Shown here: piece after piece, positions 16,091 to 25,145 of the stretch
Layout of the letters: each line of letters begins with the position of its first letter
Numbering within the stretch: the stretch's first letter is position 1
DNA from: Sphingomonas aurea
Lineage (GTDB): Bacteria; Pseudomonadota; Alphaproteobacteria; Sphingomonadales; Sphingomonadaceae
Direction of reading: 5' to 3'
Assembly: GCF_030678875.1 (NCBI RefSeq)
Contig: NZ_JAUUDS010000001.1
Coordinates: forward strand, 868,001 to 932,000
DNA: 64,000 nucleotides
Notes under the pieces: generated by a model
Told to the model about the DNA's origin: nothing
The model's database searches: none
Seen by the model: only the letters and a program-made list of their open reading frames with translations
Made by a program: the position numbers and the translations under genes

Positions 16091-18103
16091 ATGCTATCCA
16101 AGATCCCCACGCGCCGCCGTCGCGTGCCCGTGCTCGCCTGTGCCCTGCTGTCCGCCACTCCGGTCTTCGCCGAGGAGCCGCAGGCCGATACCCGCTTCTC
16201 CATCGGCGATATCGTCGTCACCGGGCGGCCGGCCGACGGCGTGCTGACTTCGGTCGATACCCTTGGCGGCGATACCGCACAGCGCCAGCTGGTCGACAAT
16301 AGCTGGGAACTGTTCGCGCGGCTGCCCGGCGTCGTGCTGACCGACTTTAACCAGGGAACGACGTCGGGCCGCTTCTCGATCCGCGGGTTCAATGGCGAGG
16401 GGGAGATCAACGCGGTCAAGCTGCTGATCGACGGCATTCCGGCCAACGACAATGCCGGCGGGATGCCGTTCATCGACACGGTGCCGTCGCTCGATATCGC
16501 CGGGATCGAGCTGGTGCGCGGCACCGCCGACCCGCGCTGGGGGCTGCACGCCATCGCCGGCAGCGCGGGCATCGCGACGCGGACCGGCGGAACCTATGCC
16601 GATGCCCGCCTCGCCATCGGTGCTTTCGGGGTACTGGACGGGCAGCTGTCCGCCGGCATCGAGCGCGGTGGTTTCAGCCAGAACTACACGGTCGCCTATC
16701 GCAGCACCGACGGGTTTCGCGACCATGGCGGGCTGGAGCGAGTGAACCTGGCCGGCAAATGGTTCTATCGCACCGGCGGCACACGCGTGGGGGCGATCGT
16801 CCGCCACTCGATCGCGAATGCCGAGGAGCCGGGCTATTTGACCGAAGCGGATGCTGAGGGTGACCGCCGCCGCTCCTATCCGATCTCCGCGACCGATGGC
16901 GGACGGCGGCAGATGGAGATGTACGGGTTGCTGCTCGACAGCGATCTCGCGAGTGGGTTGACGCTCGCGGCACGGGCATATCGCAACGTGTTGGACGACG
17001 ACCGCTATGTGCGCTTTTCCGCCAGCGTCGCGCAGCAGCGGCGGCTGACCGGGGAGCGGCAGGACGGCGGCAGCGCGATGCTGCGCTATCACGCCAGTGG
17101 GCTACCGTTCGACCTGATGCTGGAAGCTGGCGGCGACGTGCAGGTGCAGCACGTCCGCAGCCGGCGCTGGCTGACCGACCGGCGCGTGCTCGGCCGCCAG
17201 ACACGCGACCAGGATTTCGACCTGACCGTCTATGGCGGCTATGTCCAGGCGGTCATCCAGCCGGCCCCTTGGTTGACGGTGACGCCGGGCTGGCGCTGGG
17301 ACCGGGTGGCAGGGAGCTATCTCGACCGGCTGACCGGCACGCCGGCACCGATCAACGATTACGGCACGATCAGCCAGCCCAAGCTGGCGGTCGCGGTAAC
17401 CCCGGCCAGGGGCGTGACGCTCTATGGCAATTACGGGCGGACCTTCCAGATCGGGATCGGTGCCGCCAGCTATCTGGTGCCACCGCGGGTCAGCGACGTC
17501 GATCCGTCGATCAACGAGGGCGTGGAGACTGGCGTGAAGCTGGCGCCAAGCCGCCGTATCGAGGCACGGATCGCGCTGTGGCAGCAGACCGCGAGCGGCG
17601 AGCTGCGCCGGCGGCTGAACGACCCGAGCGGCGACGTCGACAATCTCGGCGCGACGCGGCGGCGTGGGCTGGACGTGCAGCTGAGCGTACGGCCGGTCGA
17701 CGCCGTGTCGCTATGGGGCAGCTATTCCTACCAGCGGGCGGTGATCCGCATCCCTGCGCCGGCCACGCCGTCGCAGGCGGGCAACGATATCGACCATGTG
17801 CCGCGGAACGTCTTCTCGGGCGGAATCGACGTGGCCGCGACGCCGCGGCTGCGCCTGTCGCTCTGGGGGAACGGCCAGTCTTCGTATCAGCTCGATCCGG
17901 CGAACAGCCAGGGGCGGTATGGCGACTATGTCGCGTTGACGTCGGAGGTCGCGTTGCGTGTGACGACGCAAGTCGAGCTGTCCGCGCAGGTCCGCAATCT
18001 GGGCGGGGCGCGCTATGCCTATGTCTGGTACGACGGCGCGCAACGACTGTTCGCGCCGGTCGACCCGCGCGCATTGTTCGTCGCCGCGCGGCTGAGGCTA
18101 TGA
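16091..18103 (+). CDS. TonB-dependent receptor (metal/siderophore type)
   Basis: A 670-aa outer-membrane receptor with a signal peptide ending near PVFAEEPQ. A TonB-box-like IGDIVVTG is at about residues 38-45. The plug has GRFSIRGFNGEGEINAVKLLIDG and ends around GSAGIATRTGG. The remainder is a beta-barrel finishing LFVAARLRL. There is no N-terminal regulatory sandwich and the length suits siderophore or metal chelate receptors. The gene overlaps the PepSY gene by 4 bp and follows the Met/His-rich small protein, so a metal complex (copper or iron) is the likely cargo. Confidence 0.9.
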   Translation: MLSKIPTRRRRVPVLACALLSATPVFAEEPQADTRFSIGDIVVTGRPADGVLTSVDTLGGDTAQRQLVDNSWELFARLPGVVLTDFNQGTTSGRFSIRGFNGEGEINAVKLLIDGIPANDNAGGMPFIDTVPSLDIAGIELVRGTADPRWGLHAIAGSAGIATRTGGTYADARLAIGAFGVLDGQLSAGIERGGFSQNYTVAYRSTDGFRDHGGLERVNLAGKWFYRTGGTRVGAIVRHSIANAEEPGYLTEADAEGDRRRSYPISATDGGRRQMEMYGLLLDSDLASGLTLAARAYRNVLDDDRYVRFSASVAQQRRLTGERQDGGSAMLRYHASGLPFDLMLEAGGDVQVQHVRSRRWLTDRRVLGRQTRDQDFDLTVYGGYVQAVIQPAPWLTVTPGWRWDRVAGSYLDRLTGTPAPINDYGTISQPKLAVAVTPARGVTLYGNYGRTFQIGIGAASYLVPPRVSDVDPSINEGVETGVKLAPSRRIEARIALWQQTASGELRRRLNDPSGDVDNLGATRRRGLDVQLSVRPVDAVSLWGSYSYQRAVIRIPAPATPSQAGNDIDHVPRNVFSGGIDVAATPRLRLSLWGNGQSSYQLDPANSQGRYGDYVALTSEVALRVTTQVELSAQVRNLGGARYAYVWYDGAQRLFAPVDPRALFVAARLRL

Positions 18104-19224
18104 GCCGGCAGGCGCTGCGTGTCACGGTGCGGCGGTGGCACTTGTGGCTGGGGATCACGCTTGGCGGGCTGTTCGCGCTGGTCGGGCTGACCGGCAGCGC
18201 GCTGGTCTTCTACCCGGAGCTGGAGCGGGCGTTCAGCGAGCCGCTCCACGCGGTGCCGGCGGGCACGCGTCCGCGCTCATGGCAGGCGGTGCTCGACACG
18301 CTGCACCGCGAGCATCCGGAGCGGACGGGCGCGTGGCGGATCGAGGTGACGGCAGAGGGCGGCGCGATCCCCATCCGCTACTATGACCCACCCGAGACGC
18401 GGGGGCCCGGCCGCTTCGCCCCGCTGCTGCTATGGATCGACCCGGTCCAGCTGACGACGATCCGCGCCGGCTTCTGGGGCCGAACAGTGGTGACGTGGCT
18501 GTACGACCTCCATTACCGCCTGCTACTCGACGCACCGGGCGGAACGGCGCTGGGAATACTGGGCATTGCCATGCTCGGGCTGATCGGCAGCGGACTGTGG
18601 GCGTGGTGGCCGCGGCCGGGCAGCTGGCGGCGGGCGCTGCGGTTCAAGCGCGACGCCGCGGCGGTGCGGCGGCTCTACGACCTGCACAAGGTCGTCGGGC
18701 TGGCCAGTGTGGGCCTGCTGCTGCTGGTGACCGCGACGGGGGTGATGCTGGACCTGCCCGATCAGACGCGGGCGGTGATCGGGCGCGTGTCGCCGCTCTA
18801 TCGGGCCTCGGCTGTGGTGACGGTTCCCCGTGGTGCGATGCTGTCACTGGATGCGCTGGCACGGATCGCGCAGGCGCGAATGCCCGATGGCGCACTGGCG
18901 TGGATCGAGACCCCCGCCGGCCCGCGCGGCACGGTGCGGGTCAACCTGTCGCGGCCGGGGGAACCGAGCCGGCGCTTTCCGCGGACCAATGTGTGGCTGG
19001 ATCCGTATGACGGACGGATCGTGGCGTATCGCGATGGGCTGGCGGAGACGGGCGGCGACACGGTGCTGGACTGGCTCCACCCGCTGCACGGTGGCGAGGC
19101 CGCGGGTATGGCGGGGCGGGTGCTGATCTTCCTGAGCGGATTGGCGCCGACGATGCTGTTCGTTACCGGCTGGCTGCGCTGGCGACGACGCGGCCGGCAA
19201 CGCCGGTCGATGCATTTGGTTTGA
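18100..19224 (+). CDS. PepSY-domain inner-membrane protein
   Basis: A 374-aa PepSY_TM family protein. The first membrane segment is WLGITLGGLFALVGLTGSAL (about 16-36), then a periplasmic PepSY region. Two central segments follow, the second containing HKVVGLASVGLLLLVTATG, and a C-terminal segment sits near VLIFLSGLAPTMLFVTGW with the HPLHGG loop before it. Conserved His residues (LHYRLLLD, DLHKVVG) could bind haem or metal. Such proteins adjoin siderophore or copper receptors and are thought to reduce the imported complex. It is translationally coupled (ATGA) to the receptor. Confidence 0.88.
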   Translation: MSRQALRVTVRRWHLWLGITLGGLFALVGLTGSALVFYPELERAFSEPLHAVPAGTRPRSWQAVLDTLHREHPERTGAWRIEVTAEGGAIPIRYYDPPETRGPGRFAPLLLWIDPVQLTTIRAGFWGRTVVTWLYDLHYRLLLDAPGGTALGILGIAMLGLIGSGLWAWWPRPGSWRRALRFKRDAAAVRRLYDLHKVVGLASVGLLLLVTATGVMLDLPDQTRAVIGRVSPLYRASAVVTVPRGAMLSLDALARIAQARMPDGALAWIETPAGPRGTVRVNLSRPGEPSRRFPRTNVWLDPYDGRIVAYRDGLAETGGDTVLDWLHPLHGGEAAGMAGRVLIFLSGLAPTMLFVTGWLRWRRRGRQRRSMHLV

Positions 19225-19275
19225 CGGAGCCTGCCGCCGCGGACATCGTGATCGGCAAGGAGAGCGGGATCGATC

Positions 19276-20307
19276 ATGACGGACGGCGATCAGGGCATAT
19301 TCGCCAGCCTGCCACCCATTCGCGAGCTGGCGATCGGCGATGCCGCGACGCTCGATCGCACGCTGCGCGAAGCAAACGAGCCATTCGTCGTGCGCGGCCT
19401 CGTCGCCGACTGGCCCATTGTGCGGGCGGGACAGGAATCCGCGCGGAGGGCGCGCGACTATATCGCCCGCCACGCGCAGCCGAAGCCGTTTGCCGTATCG
19501 GTCGTCAATCCGCGCAGCGGCGGACGCCTGTTCTACGACGATGCCGAGGGCATGAATTTCCAGACGGCGCATGCCGGACTGGCGCAGATCTTCGCGCGGA
19601 TCGATGCCGACGAGGGGGTGCCCGACACGCCGCCCATCTATCTGGCGTCCGTCAACATGCAGGAGTTCTTCATCGGGCTGCACGAGGCGAATCATGTCGA
19701 CCTGGGCGATCGCAAGCCGCTTGCCAGTATCTGGATGGGTACGCGGACGCGGATCGCGGCACACAACGATGTGGCGGACAATCTGGCCTGCGTCGCGGTC
19801 GGGGAGCGCCGGTTCACGCTGTTTCCGCGAGACCAGTTCCGCAACCTCTATCTGGGTCCGGTGGACGACACGCCGGCGGGGCGGCCGATCAGCATGGTCG
19901 ATTTCCACAATCCCGATTTTGCCCGGTTCCCGCGGTTCCGCGAGGCACTCGCCCATGCCCAGGTCTGTGTGCTGGGCGCGGGCGATGCCCTCTACATCCC
20001 GACGATGTGGTGGCACCATGTCGAAGGACTGGCGGCGTTCAACGTGCTGGTGAACTATTGGTGGCGGGACAGCCCGCGATGGCTGACCCAGCCGCAGGAC
20101 GCGCTGAGCCACGCGATGCTCGCGATCCGCGACCTGCCCGACGACGAGCGGCGCCACTGGCGCGACATGTTCGACCATTATGTGTTCGCCGCCGGTCCCG
20201 ACGTGACGGAGCATATTCCGGAACATCAGAGGGGGGTGCTCGCCACCCTGACCGCCGAAAGTGCGGAGCGCATCCGCGCCGTCCTTGCCAGGGCGTTCGG
20301 GCGATGA
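19276..20307 (+). CDS. Cupin-like (JmjC-type, Cupin_8) protein
   Basis: A 343-aa cytosolic protein of the cupin_8/JmjC group. N-terminal PFVVRGLVADWPIV matches the family opening. The core has WMGTRTRIAAHNDVADNLACV, where the usual HxD metal pair appears as HND (His-Asn-Asp), and ALYIPTMWWHHVEGL with the distal His. Members include Fe(II)/2-oxoglutarate hydroxylases. In sphingomonads and xanthomonads they often accompany TonB receptors. It follows the PepSY gene by 51 bp with an AAGGAG upstream. Hydroxylation of a receptor ligand or protein is conceivable but unproved. Confidence 0.85.
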   Translation: MTDGDQGIFASLPPIRELAIGDAATLDRTLREANEPFVVRGLVADWPIVRAGQESARRARDYIARHAQPKPFAVSVVNPRSGGRLFYDDAEGMNFQTAHAGLAQIFARIDADEGVPDTPPIYLASVNMQEFFIGLHEANHVDLGDRKPLASIWMGTRTRIAAHNDVADNLACVAVGERRFTLFPRDQFRNLYLGPVDDTPAGRPISMVDFHNPDFARFPRFREALAHAQVCVLGAGDALYIPTMWWHHVEGLAAFNVLVNYWWRDSPRWLTQPQDALSHAMLAIRDLPDDERRHWRDMFDHYVFAAGPDVTEHIPEHQRGVLATLTAESAERIRAVLARAFGR

Positions 20308-20464
20308 GAGTCTGTTTGAAAACTCGCGAAAGAGCGAGTTTCGATGCGGCGCCGGCCCGCTCCCCCACCCCGACCGCCCACAGAGTATCCTTGATGGGCG
20401 GTCGGGGTGGGGGAGCGGGCCGGCGCCGCAAAACGTGCCCTCAGCACGTTTTCAAACAGCCTCT
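20307..20464. repeat. Nested composite palindrome (three hairpins inside an outer inverted repeat)
   Basis: The outer arms AGAG-N-CTGTTTGAAAAC (20307-20323) and their complement at 20448-20464 match at 16 of 17 bases. Inside lie a left hairpin (20320-20327 with 20334-20341, 8 bp), a right hairpin (20430-20438 with 20444-20452, 9 bp), and a central perfect 35-bp inverted repeat (20346-20380 with 20395-20429) around a 14-base loop. The element fills the space between convergent genes and would act as a bidirectional terminator. Its order suggests a small non-autonomous mobile or REP-like element. Confidence 0.85.
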
Positions 20465-20470
20465 GAGCCG

Positions 20471-21454
20471 TCAGGGTCGCAAGGGATAGACGCCGCCCGG
20501 CTCGGCGGCAACGAACCGGTCGGCCGCGATGCCATGGGCACGCACCGCCGCTGCAAGTCCTTCGACCGGCGCCTCCCGCGCCTCGTCGGTCAGCTGGAAC
20601 GTGCCCCAGTGGATGCCCAGTGCCCGGGTCGCCCCGACATCGGTGAAGATCCGTACCGCCTCTGTCGGGTCGACATGCTGTGCGGCCATGAACCAGCGCG
20701 GCGCATAGGCGCCGATCGGGATCAGCGCGACATCCGGCGATCCCAGGCGCCTGCGCACATCGCCGAAGATCCTGCCGTCGCCAAAGCCCGTGTCACCGAC
20801 GAACCAGATCGAGCCTGCGGCCGTGTCGAGGAAATGACCGCTCCACAGCGTCATCCGCGTGTCGCTAGGCCAGCGATTGGACCAGTGATTGGCGGGGGTG
20901 AGCGTGGTCGCAATCCCCGCGCCAAGCTCCAGCCGATCCCACCAGTCGCCAGTGACGCACCTCGCCAGCGGCACGGCGGCCCGCACGATCGCATCGTTGC
21001 CGAGCGGCATGGCCATCAGCGGATCATGGGCGGCCTGCAGCCGCCGCAGCGTCGCGATGTCGAGATGGTCGTAATGGCCGTGGCTCAGCAGCACGACGTC
21101 GATCGGCGGCAGGTCGTCGAACGCGATTCCCGGTTCGGTTACGCGGCGCGGGCCGATGTGGCGAAACGGACTCGCGCGCGCCGACCAGACCGGGTCGGTT
21201 AGGAGGTTCACGCCACCCGCCTGGACCAGCAGGGTCGCGTGGCCGACCATCGTGATGCGGATGCCGTCGACCCGGGCGGGTGGCCTGGCGGTGGTGACCG
21301 GCACCGACCGGGGCCATCTGGCGGCACCGCCCGCCAGCTTCCAGCGCAGCATGTCGCGCAGGCCCCGATCGGTGCCGGGCTGGCCGGGATTGAAGAAGCG
21401 GGTGCCGTCGAAATGGTCGCTGGGCGGTCCGGCGTAGTAGGGATTGCGGGCCAT
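20471..21454 (-). CDS. MBL-fold metallohydrolase (UlaG / NAPE-PLD-like)
   Basis: A 327-aa metallo-beta-lactamase-fold protein. The HGHYDHLD motif (HxHxDH) lies after LPPIDVVLLS, TMVGHATLLVQAG is the first sandwich strand, WFVGDTGFGD holds the third-strand metal Asp, and GIHWGTFQL the last His. This arrangement is that of the UlaG/NAPE-PLD branch, acting on lactones or phosphodiesters. The start at 21454 (MARNPYY) suits relatives; an upstream ATG at 21490 is possible. It ends next to the nested palindrome and is divergent from two small unknown genes. No signal peptide is visible. Confidence 0.88.
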   Translation of the reverse strand: MARNPYYAGPPSDHFDGTRFFNPGQPGTDRGLRDMLRWKLAGGAARWPRSVPVTTARPPARVDGIRITMVGHATLLVQAGGVNLLTDPVWSARASPFRHIGPRRVTEPGIAFDDLPPIDVVLLSHGHYDHLDIATLRRLQAAHDPLMAMPLGNDAIVRAAVPLARCVTGDWWDRLELGAGIATTLTPANHWSNRWPSDTRMTLWSGHFLDTAAGSIWFVGDTGFGDGRIFGDVRRRLGSPDVALIPIGAYAPRWFMAAQHVDPTEAVRIFTDVGATRALGIHWGTFQLTDEAREAPVEGLAAAVRAHGIAADRFVAAEPGGVYPLRP

Positions 21455-21558
21455 GGCGTCCGTTCGATCACGGGCCGTGCCGCCAGGCAAGCCTCTTCCG
21501 CCACCTGTTCGACCGCGATCGGACTTGGGACATGGCCTTGGCTCAGGTACGGACAGGC

Positions 21559-21825
21559 ATGAACTTCGATCAGATGCTCATCCATTTCTTCGGCACCGAA
21601 GATGTCGCCGATCTCGCGCCGGAGGCGCTCGCGGCCGGCCTGGACCGGCTGCTCGTGCAATTCGGGCTGGAGCGGGATTCCGGCAGGCGGTTCGCGCTCT
21701 GGTGCCTGGCCTATATGCTGGGAGCGGCACCGGACCTGGAGGTCGCGTTCAAGGACGAGGCGGACAGAGACGCCGCACGCGATTTCATGGATGCCGTGGA
21801 CCGCGATTCCGACGAGGACCGCTGA
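21559..21825 (+). CDS. Small uncharacterised protein, helical, acidic
   Basis: An 88-aa protein from MNFDQML; a start at 21532 would add nine residues. It is predicted mostly helical, with FFGTEDVADLAPEALAAGLD, GLERDSGRRFALWCLAYMLG and an acidic tail FKDEADRDAARDFMDAVDRDSDEDR. I recognise no domain with known function. Reading-frame composition is like its neighbours and it is followed after 3 bp by another small gene, so both are likely real and co-transcribed. There is no signal peptide or membrane segment. Confidence 0.6.
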   Translation: MNFDQMLIHFFGTEDVADLAPEALAAGLDRLLVQFGLERDSGRRFALWCLAYMLGAAPDLEVAFKDEADRDAARDFMDAVDRDSDEDR

Positions 21826-21828
21826 TCC

Positions 21829-22086
21829 ATGGCCGACGACTATGATCGGGGCCGACGCGACGGGCTGAGGCTGGCGCTTGCCATCCTGGCCGCGGAGGAG
21901 GCGAAATGGGCGGCGCTTCTGGGTGAAAGTCCCTCGTGGCGGACCAATGCCATTCGGGAGGTGCGCCACAAGACGCTGCAGGTCGCACAGAAGCGGGTGC
22001 AGACCGTCCTGAACCGGCTCACGCCCAAGGACGTCGGAACGATTGACCCGGAACTGGCCGACGCGCTGGAAAGGGCCGGACTCTAG
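21829..22086 (+). CDS. Small uncharacterised protein
   Basis: An 85-aa protein starting 3 bp after the previous stop. It is helical and charged: MADDYDRGRRDGLRLAL, then WAALLGESPSWRTNAIREVRHKTL and a short acidic end. No family recognised. It reads as a cytosolic coiled or helical-bundle partner of the protein before it, based only on the tight spacing. The next gene begins 61 bp on with its own ribosome-binding site. Confidence 0.55.
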   Translation: MADDYDRGRRDGLRLALAILAAEEAKWAALLGESPSWRTNAIREVRHKTLQVAQKRVQTVLNRLTPKDVGTIDPELADALERAGL

Positions 22087-22147
22087 CGACTGCTGGGGGC
22101 GGGCCGCGCCACTGCTGACGACGATGCAGGCTCACAGGAGAGATGAC

Positions 22148-23197
22148 ATGACGCGATCACGCCCGATCTGGTCCACCGCTGCCATCCTCCTTGCGCTGCT
22201 TGCCCCGGCGATCTCGGCCCAGCAGCGCACGGTGCCGGCTGGTGCTCCGGAAACCCCCTATGTCGCACCGGACAAGGCGTATCTGTTCGCCCATATGACC
22301 AAGGAGCGGTACGGCGTGCTGCACTATTCGGTCAGCCGCGACGGTCTGCACTGGCGACAGTTGAACCGGGGCCAGCCGGTATCGAGCGACTATCACGGCC
22401 ACCCGTCGATCGCGCGCGGTGAGGATGGTCGCTATTATCTGGTCGGCAATCGGAGCGACGACGACCCGCTGATCCGCTTCTGGGTGTCGAACGATCTGGT
22501 GCGCTGGACGGCGTTCGGCAGCTATCGCCCCGAGCTGCGCGATATTGCCGGCCTGCCCGGCGCGCTCCAGCGGATCGGTGCGCCGAAGCTGTTCTACGAC
22601 CCGCCGTCCCGTCGCTATCTGCTGACCTGGCACACCCCGAACGTTCCCGGCGCATCGGACGATCCCGAGCGCTACTGGACCAGCCAGCGGACGCTCTACG
22701 TGCTGTCGCCCGATCTGAAGCGCTTCGCCGCCCGCCCGCAGCGGCTGTTCGACTGGGACATGGCGACGATCGACACCTTCGTCGTTCCCAACGATGTGGG
22801 CACGCCCGGATATTGCGCGGTCTTCAAGGACGAACGCTATCCATCGTACGACTGGACGACGGGCAAGACGGTGCGGATCAGCTGTGCGCCGACCCTGACC
22901 GGGCCTTACCCCCTGCCCGGCCCGCCGCTCAGCCCCAACTTCCGCGAAGCGCCGACGCTGATCCGATCGCCCGACGATCGTGACTGGCTGCTCTACTACG
23001 AGCAATATGCCGGAACGAGCTATGGCCTGTCCAAGGCACCACGGCTCGCCGGGCCGTGGTATCAGGTTTCCGGCAACACGGGGGTGGCCGAGTGGGACCG
23101 CTATGCGATGCCGCCCGGCCTGCGGCACGGTTCGATGATCGCGATCAGCCGCGCACAACTTGATGCGCTGGTCGCGGCCTACCCGCCCGCCGGTTAA
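22148..23197 (+). CDS. Secreted five-bladed beta-propeller glycosidase-like protein (GH43-like)
   Basis: A 349-aa protein with a signal peptide ending at AISAQQ (about residue 24). The AGGAG ribosome site at about 22136 supports this start over one 105 bp upstream. Repeated blades are visible: YLFAHMTKERYGVLHYSVSRDGLHW, HPSIARGEDGRYYLVGN, FWVSNDLVRWTAFG, APKLFYDPPSRRYLLTW, TFVVPNDVGTPGYCAVFKDE and EAPTLIRSPDDRDWLLYY. These resemble the DG.W and Asp/Glu-bearing motifs of GH43/62-type enzymes acting on arabinose or xylose polysaccharides. The catalytic residues are not assigned. It would act in the periplasm or outside. Confidence 0.72.
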   Translation: MTRSRPIWSTAAILLALLAPAISAQQRTVPAGAPETPYVAPDKAYLFAHMTKERYGVLHYSVSRDGLHWRQLNRGQPVSSDYHGHPSIARGEDGRYYLVGNRSDDDPLIRFWVSNDLVRWTAFGSYRPELRDIAGLPGALQRIGAPKLFYDPPSRRYLLTWHTPNVPGASDDPERYWTSQRTLYVLSPDLKRFAARPQRLFDWDMATIDTFVVPNDVGTPGYCAVFKDERYPSYDWTTGKTVRISCAPTLTGPYPLPGPPLSPNFREAPTLIRSPDDRDWLLYYEQYAGTSYGLSKAPRLAGPWYQVSGNTGVAEWDRYAMPPGLRHGSMIAISRAQLDALVAAYPPAG

Positions 23198-25041
23198 CTC
23201 CCGCGACGGGCGGCGATCCAGGCGTCCACCTGACGCTCGAGGATCGGCAGCGGCAGCGATCCCGAGCCGATCAGGAGGTCGTGGAAGCCGCGAATGTCGA
23301 ACTTCGGCCCCAGCGCCCGCTCGGCCTTCCCGCGAAGCTCCACGATCTTCAGCATCCCGATCTTGTAGCCCGTCGCCTGCCCGGGCAGCGTGATGTAGCG
23401 GCGCACCTCGGAACGGCCCTGATCGGGTGCGGCGCGACCAGTATGGACGATATAATCGATCGCCTGGTCTTCGGTCCAACCCTTGGCATGGATGCCGGTG
23501 TCGACCACCAGCCGCGCGGCCCGGAACAGCTCCGCATCGAGCCGCATGAAGTCGTCCGACGGCTTGGGGAAAGCGCCCATCTCCTTGCACAATGCCTCGG
23601 CATAGAGGCCCCAGCCCTCGCTGAACGCGACATAGCGTGCGCTCTGGCGGAACTTCGGCCCGCTACTCTGGCCGACCTGGATATCCCCTTGCATCACATG
23701 GCCCGGCACGCCTTCGTGGCACATCAGGTCGCGCAGCGCCGATGGCGGCGTCGCATCGGTGGTGCCGAGCAGGTGGACATAGACGCGGCCGGGCCGTGCG
23801 CCGTCGCGACTGGGGCCCGCGGCATGGGCGGCGCCCCCGGCGACCTCGCTGAACGACGGTTCGCGGACCACCTCCATGGCGTGGACCGGGAGCTTGCCGA
23901 AGTATTTCGGCAGCAGCGTGCGGTTGAACGCGAGCGCGGCGTTGGCGTCCTTCAGATATTTCGCGCGCAACGCGTCGGTCCAGGGGACCACCGGAAAGCG
24001 GCGGGCGATGTCCGCGTAGAAGGCTTGGCGATCCTTCAGCCCGGCGGCGCGGGCGAGTGCATCCTGCTCGCCCTCGATCCGCTTCACCTCCGACAGGCCG
24101 ATTTGGTGGATCTGATCGGCGGTGAGGTCGGTAGTGGTGTTGAGCTTCAGAGCCGCGGCGTACCAGGCAGCCCCGTTGGGAAGGGTCAGCGCCCCGACCC
24201 GCCCGCCCGGCGCGGACGGCAGGTCGGCCTGTGCCCAGGCGATGACGCGGTCATAGGCGGGCTTGATCGTCAGGAGCGCAGCGCGCGTGTCGGCGAGGAG
24301 CGCGTCCGCCTGCGCCGCATCGAGCTTGCCACCCGCCCGCAGCTTCGCGACCTTGGCCTGCGCATCCGCCCACAATGGCGACGCCGCGCCGTCGTCGAAC
24401 GGCGCACCGGTCACGATCGCCCGACTGCCCGTGATGACACGCTCGATCTGGAACCTGGGCGCGCGCACGCCGGCCGCGTCGGACGCCTCGCTGAGCTGGA
24501 TCGCCGTATCGAGCACCGCCGGGATCGCCCGCAACCGCGCGGCATAGGCGCGCATGTCGCCTGCGTCCTGCACCGTATGGGTATTGATAAGGAAGTTCGG
24601 CAGCTGCGCGTGGGTCGAATACAGAAACGAATAGAAGGGCGGCGCCTGCAGTCGGAACCGATAGCTCAGCTCGGCGCGATCCAGCTCCAGCGCCCATATG
24701 TCGTAGTTCACCTGCGCGTCCGACGAGAGCTTCGCCCGGTCGAAGCCCGCCTTCATCCGCGCCACGCTGGCGCGGCGGCGTTGCAGCCGTCGCAGGGCAG
24801 CGGCATCGCTGATATCGTCCAGCCGATCCTGCCCCTCCTTCAACCCGAGTTGCGTGGCGAGCTGCGGACGCTCGCGAAGCTCCTCGGCAAATTCCGTGTC
24901 GAGGAATGCGTAGAGCCGCGCATCTTCGGCTTGCGCAGGGGCCGGCGCCGGGGCGGCAAGCGCCGCATGGGCGGCGAGCAGGGCTGGCGCGGCGAGCACG
25001 AGGGCCGCGGCTTGAAGGCAAGGCAGTCGGCGCATCGTCAT
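23194..25041 (-). CDS. DUF885 family periplasmic metallopeptidase-like protein
   Basis: A 615-aa protein with a signal peptide (about 1-29, ending ALAAPAPA). The DUF885 hallmark CHEGVPGHVMQ is at about residue 443, preceded by RVYVHLLGTTDATPPSALRDL, and followed by RQSARYVAFSEGWGLYAEAL, which gives the downstream Glu. The HExxxGH-like motif suggests a zinc peptidase related to carboxypeptidase M32; substrates are unknown. Its stop overlaps that of the convergent GH43-like gene by 4 bp. The next residue choice for start is MRRLP two codons on. Confidence 0.88.
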   Translation of the reverse strand: MTMRRLPCLQAAALVLAAPALLAAHAALAAPAPAPAQAEDARLYAFLDTEFAEELRERPQLATQLGLKEGQDRLDDISDAAALRRLQRRRASVARMKAGFDRAKLSSDAQVNYDIWALELDRAELSYRFRLQAPPFYSFLYSTHAQLPNFLINTHTVQDAGDMRAYAARLRAIPAVLDTAIQLSEASDAAGVRAPRFQIERVITGSRAIVTGAPFDDGAASPLWADAQAKVAKLRAGGKLDAAQADALLADTRAALLTIKPAYDRVIAWAQADLPSAPGGRVGALTLPNGAAWYAAALKLNTTTDLTADQIHQIGLSEVKRIEGEQDALARAAGLKDRQAFYADIARRFPVVPWTDALRAKYLKDANAALAFNRTLLPKYFGKLPVHAMEVVREPSFSEVAGGAAHAAGPSRDGARPGRVYVHLLGTTDATPPSALRDLMCHEGVPGHVMQGDIQVGQSSGPKFRQSARYVAFSEGWGLYAEALCKEMGAFPKPSDDFMRLDAELFRAARLVVDTGIHAKGWTEDQAIDYIVHTGRAAPDQGRSEVRRYITLPGQATGYKIGMLKIVELRGKAERALGPKFDIRGFHDLLIGSGSLPLPILERQVDAWIAARRGS

Positions 25042-25145
25042 TCCCCGGTGGTTCGATCATCCGGCTTACGAGCATGCGGCGCGCGGGTGAAGCGCCCTAT
25101 CCCGCTAAATCGACGCGAGCGAGATCCAGGGCCAACGGCGACGTC

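Noticed and set aside
14500..16572. Minus-strand open frame of 690 codons
   Set aside because: It lies opposite the phytase, the DUF2946-like gene and the second TonB receptor, all of which have recognisable motifs on the plus strand.
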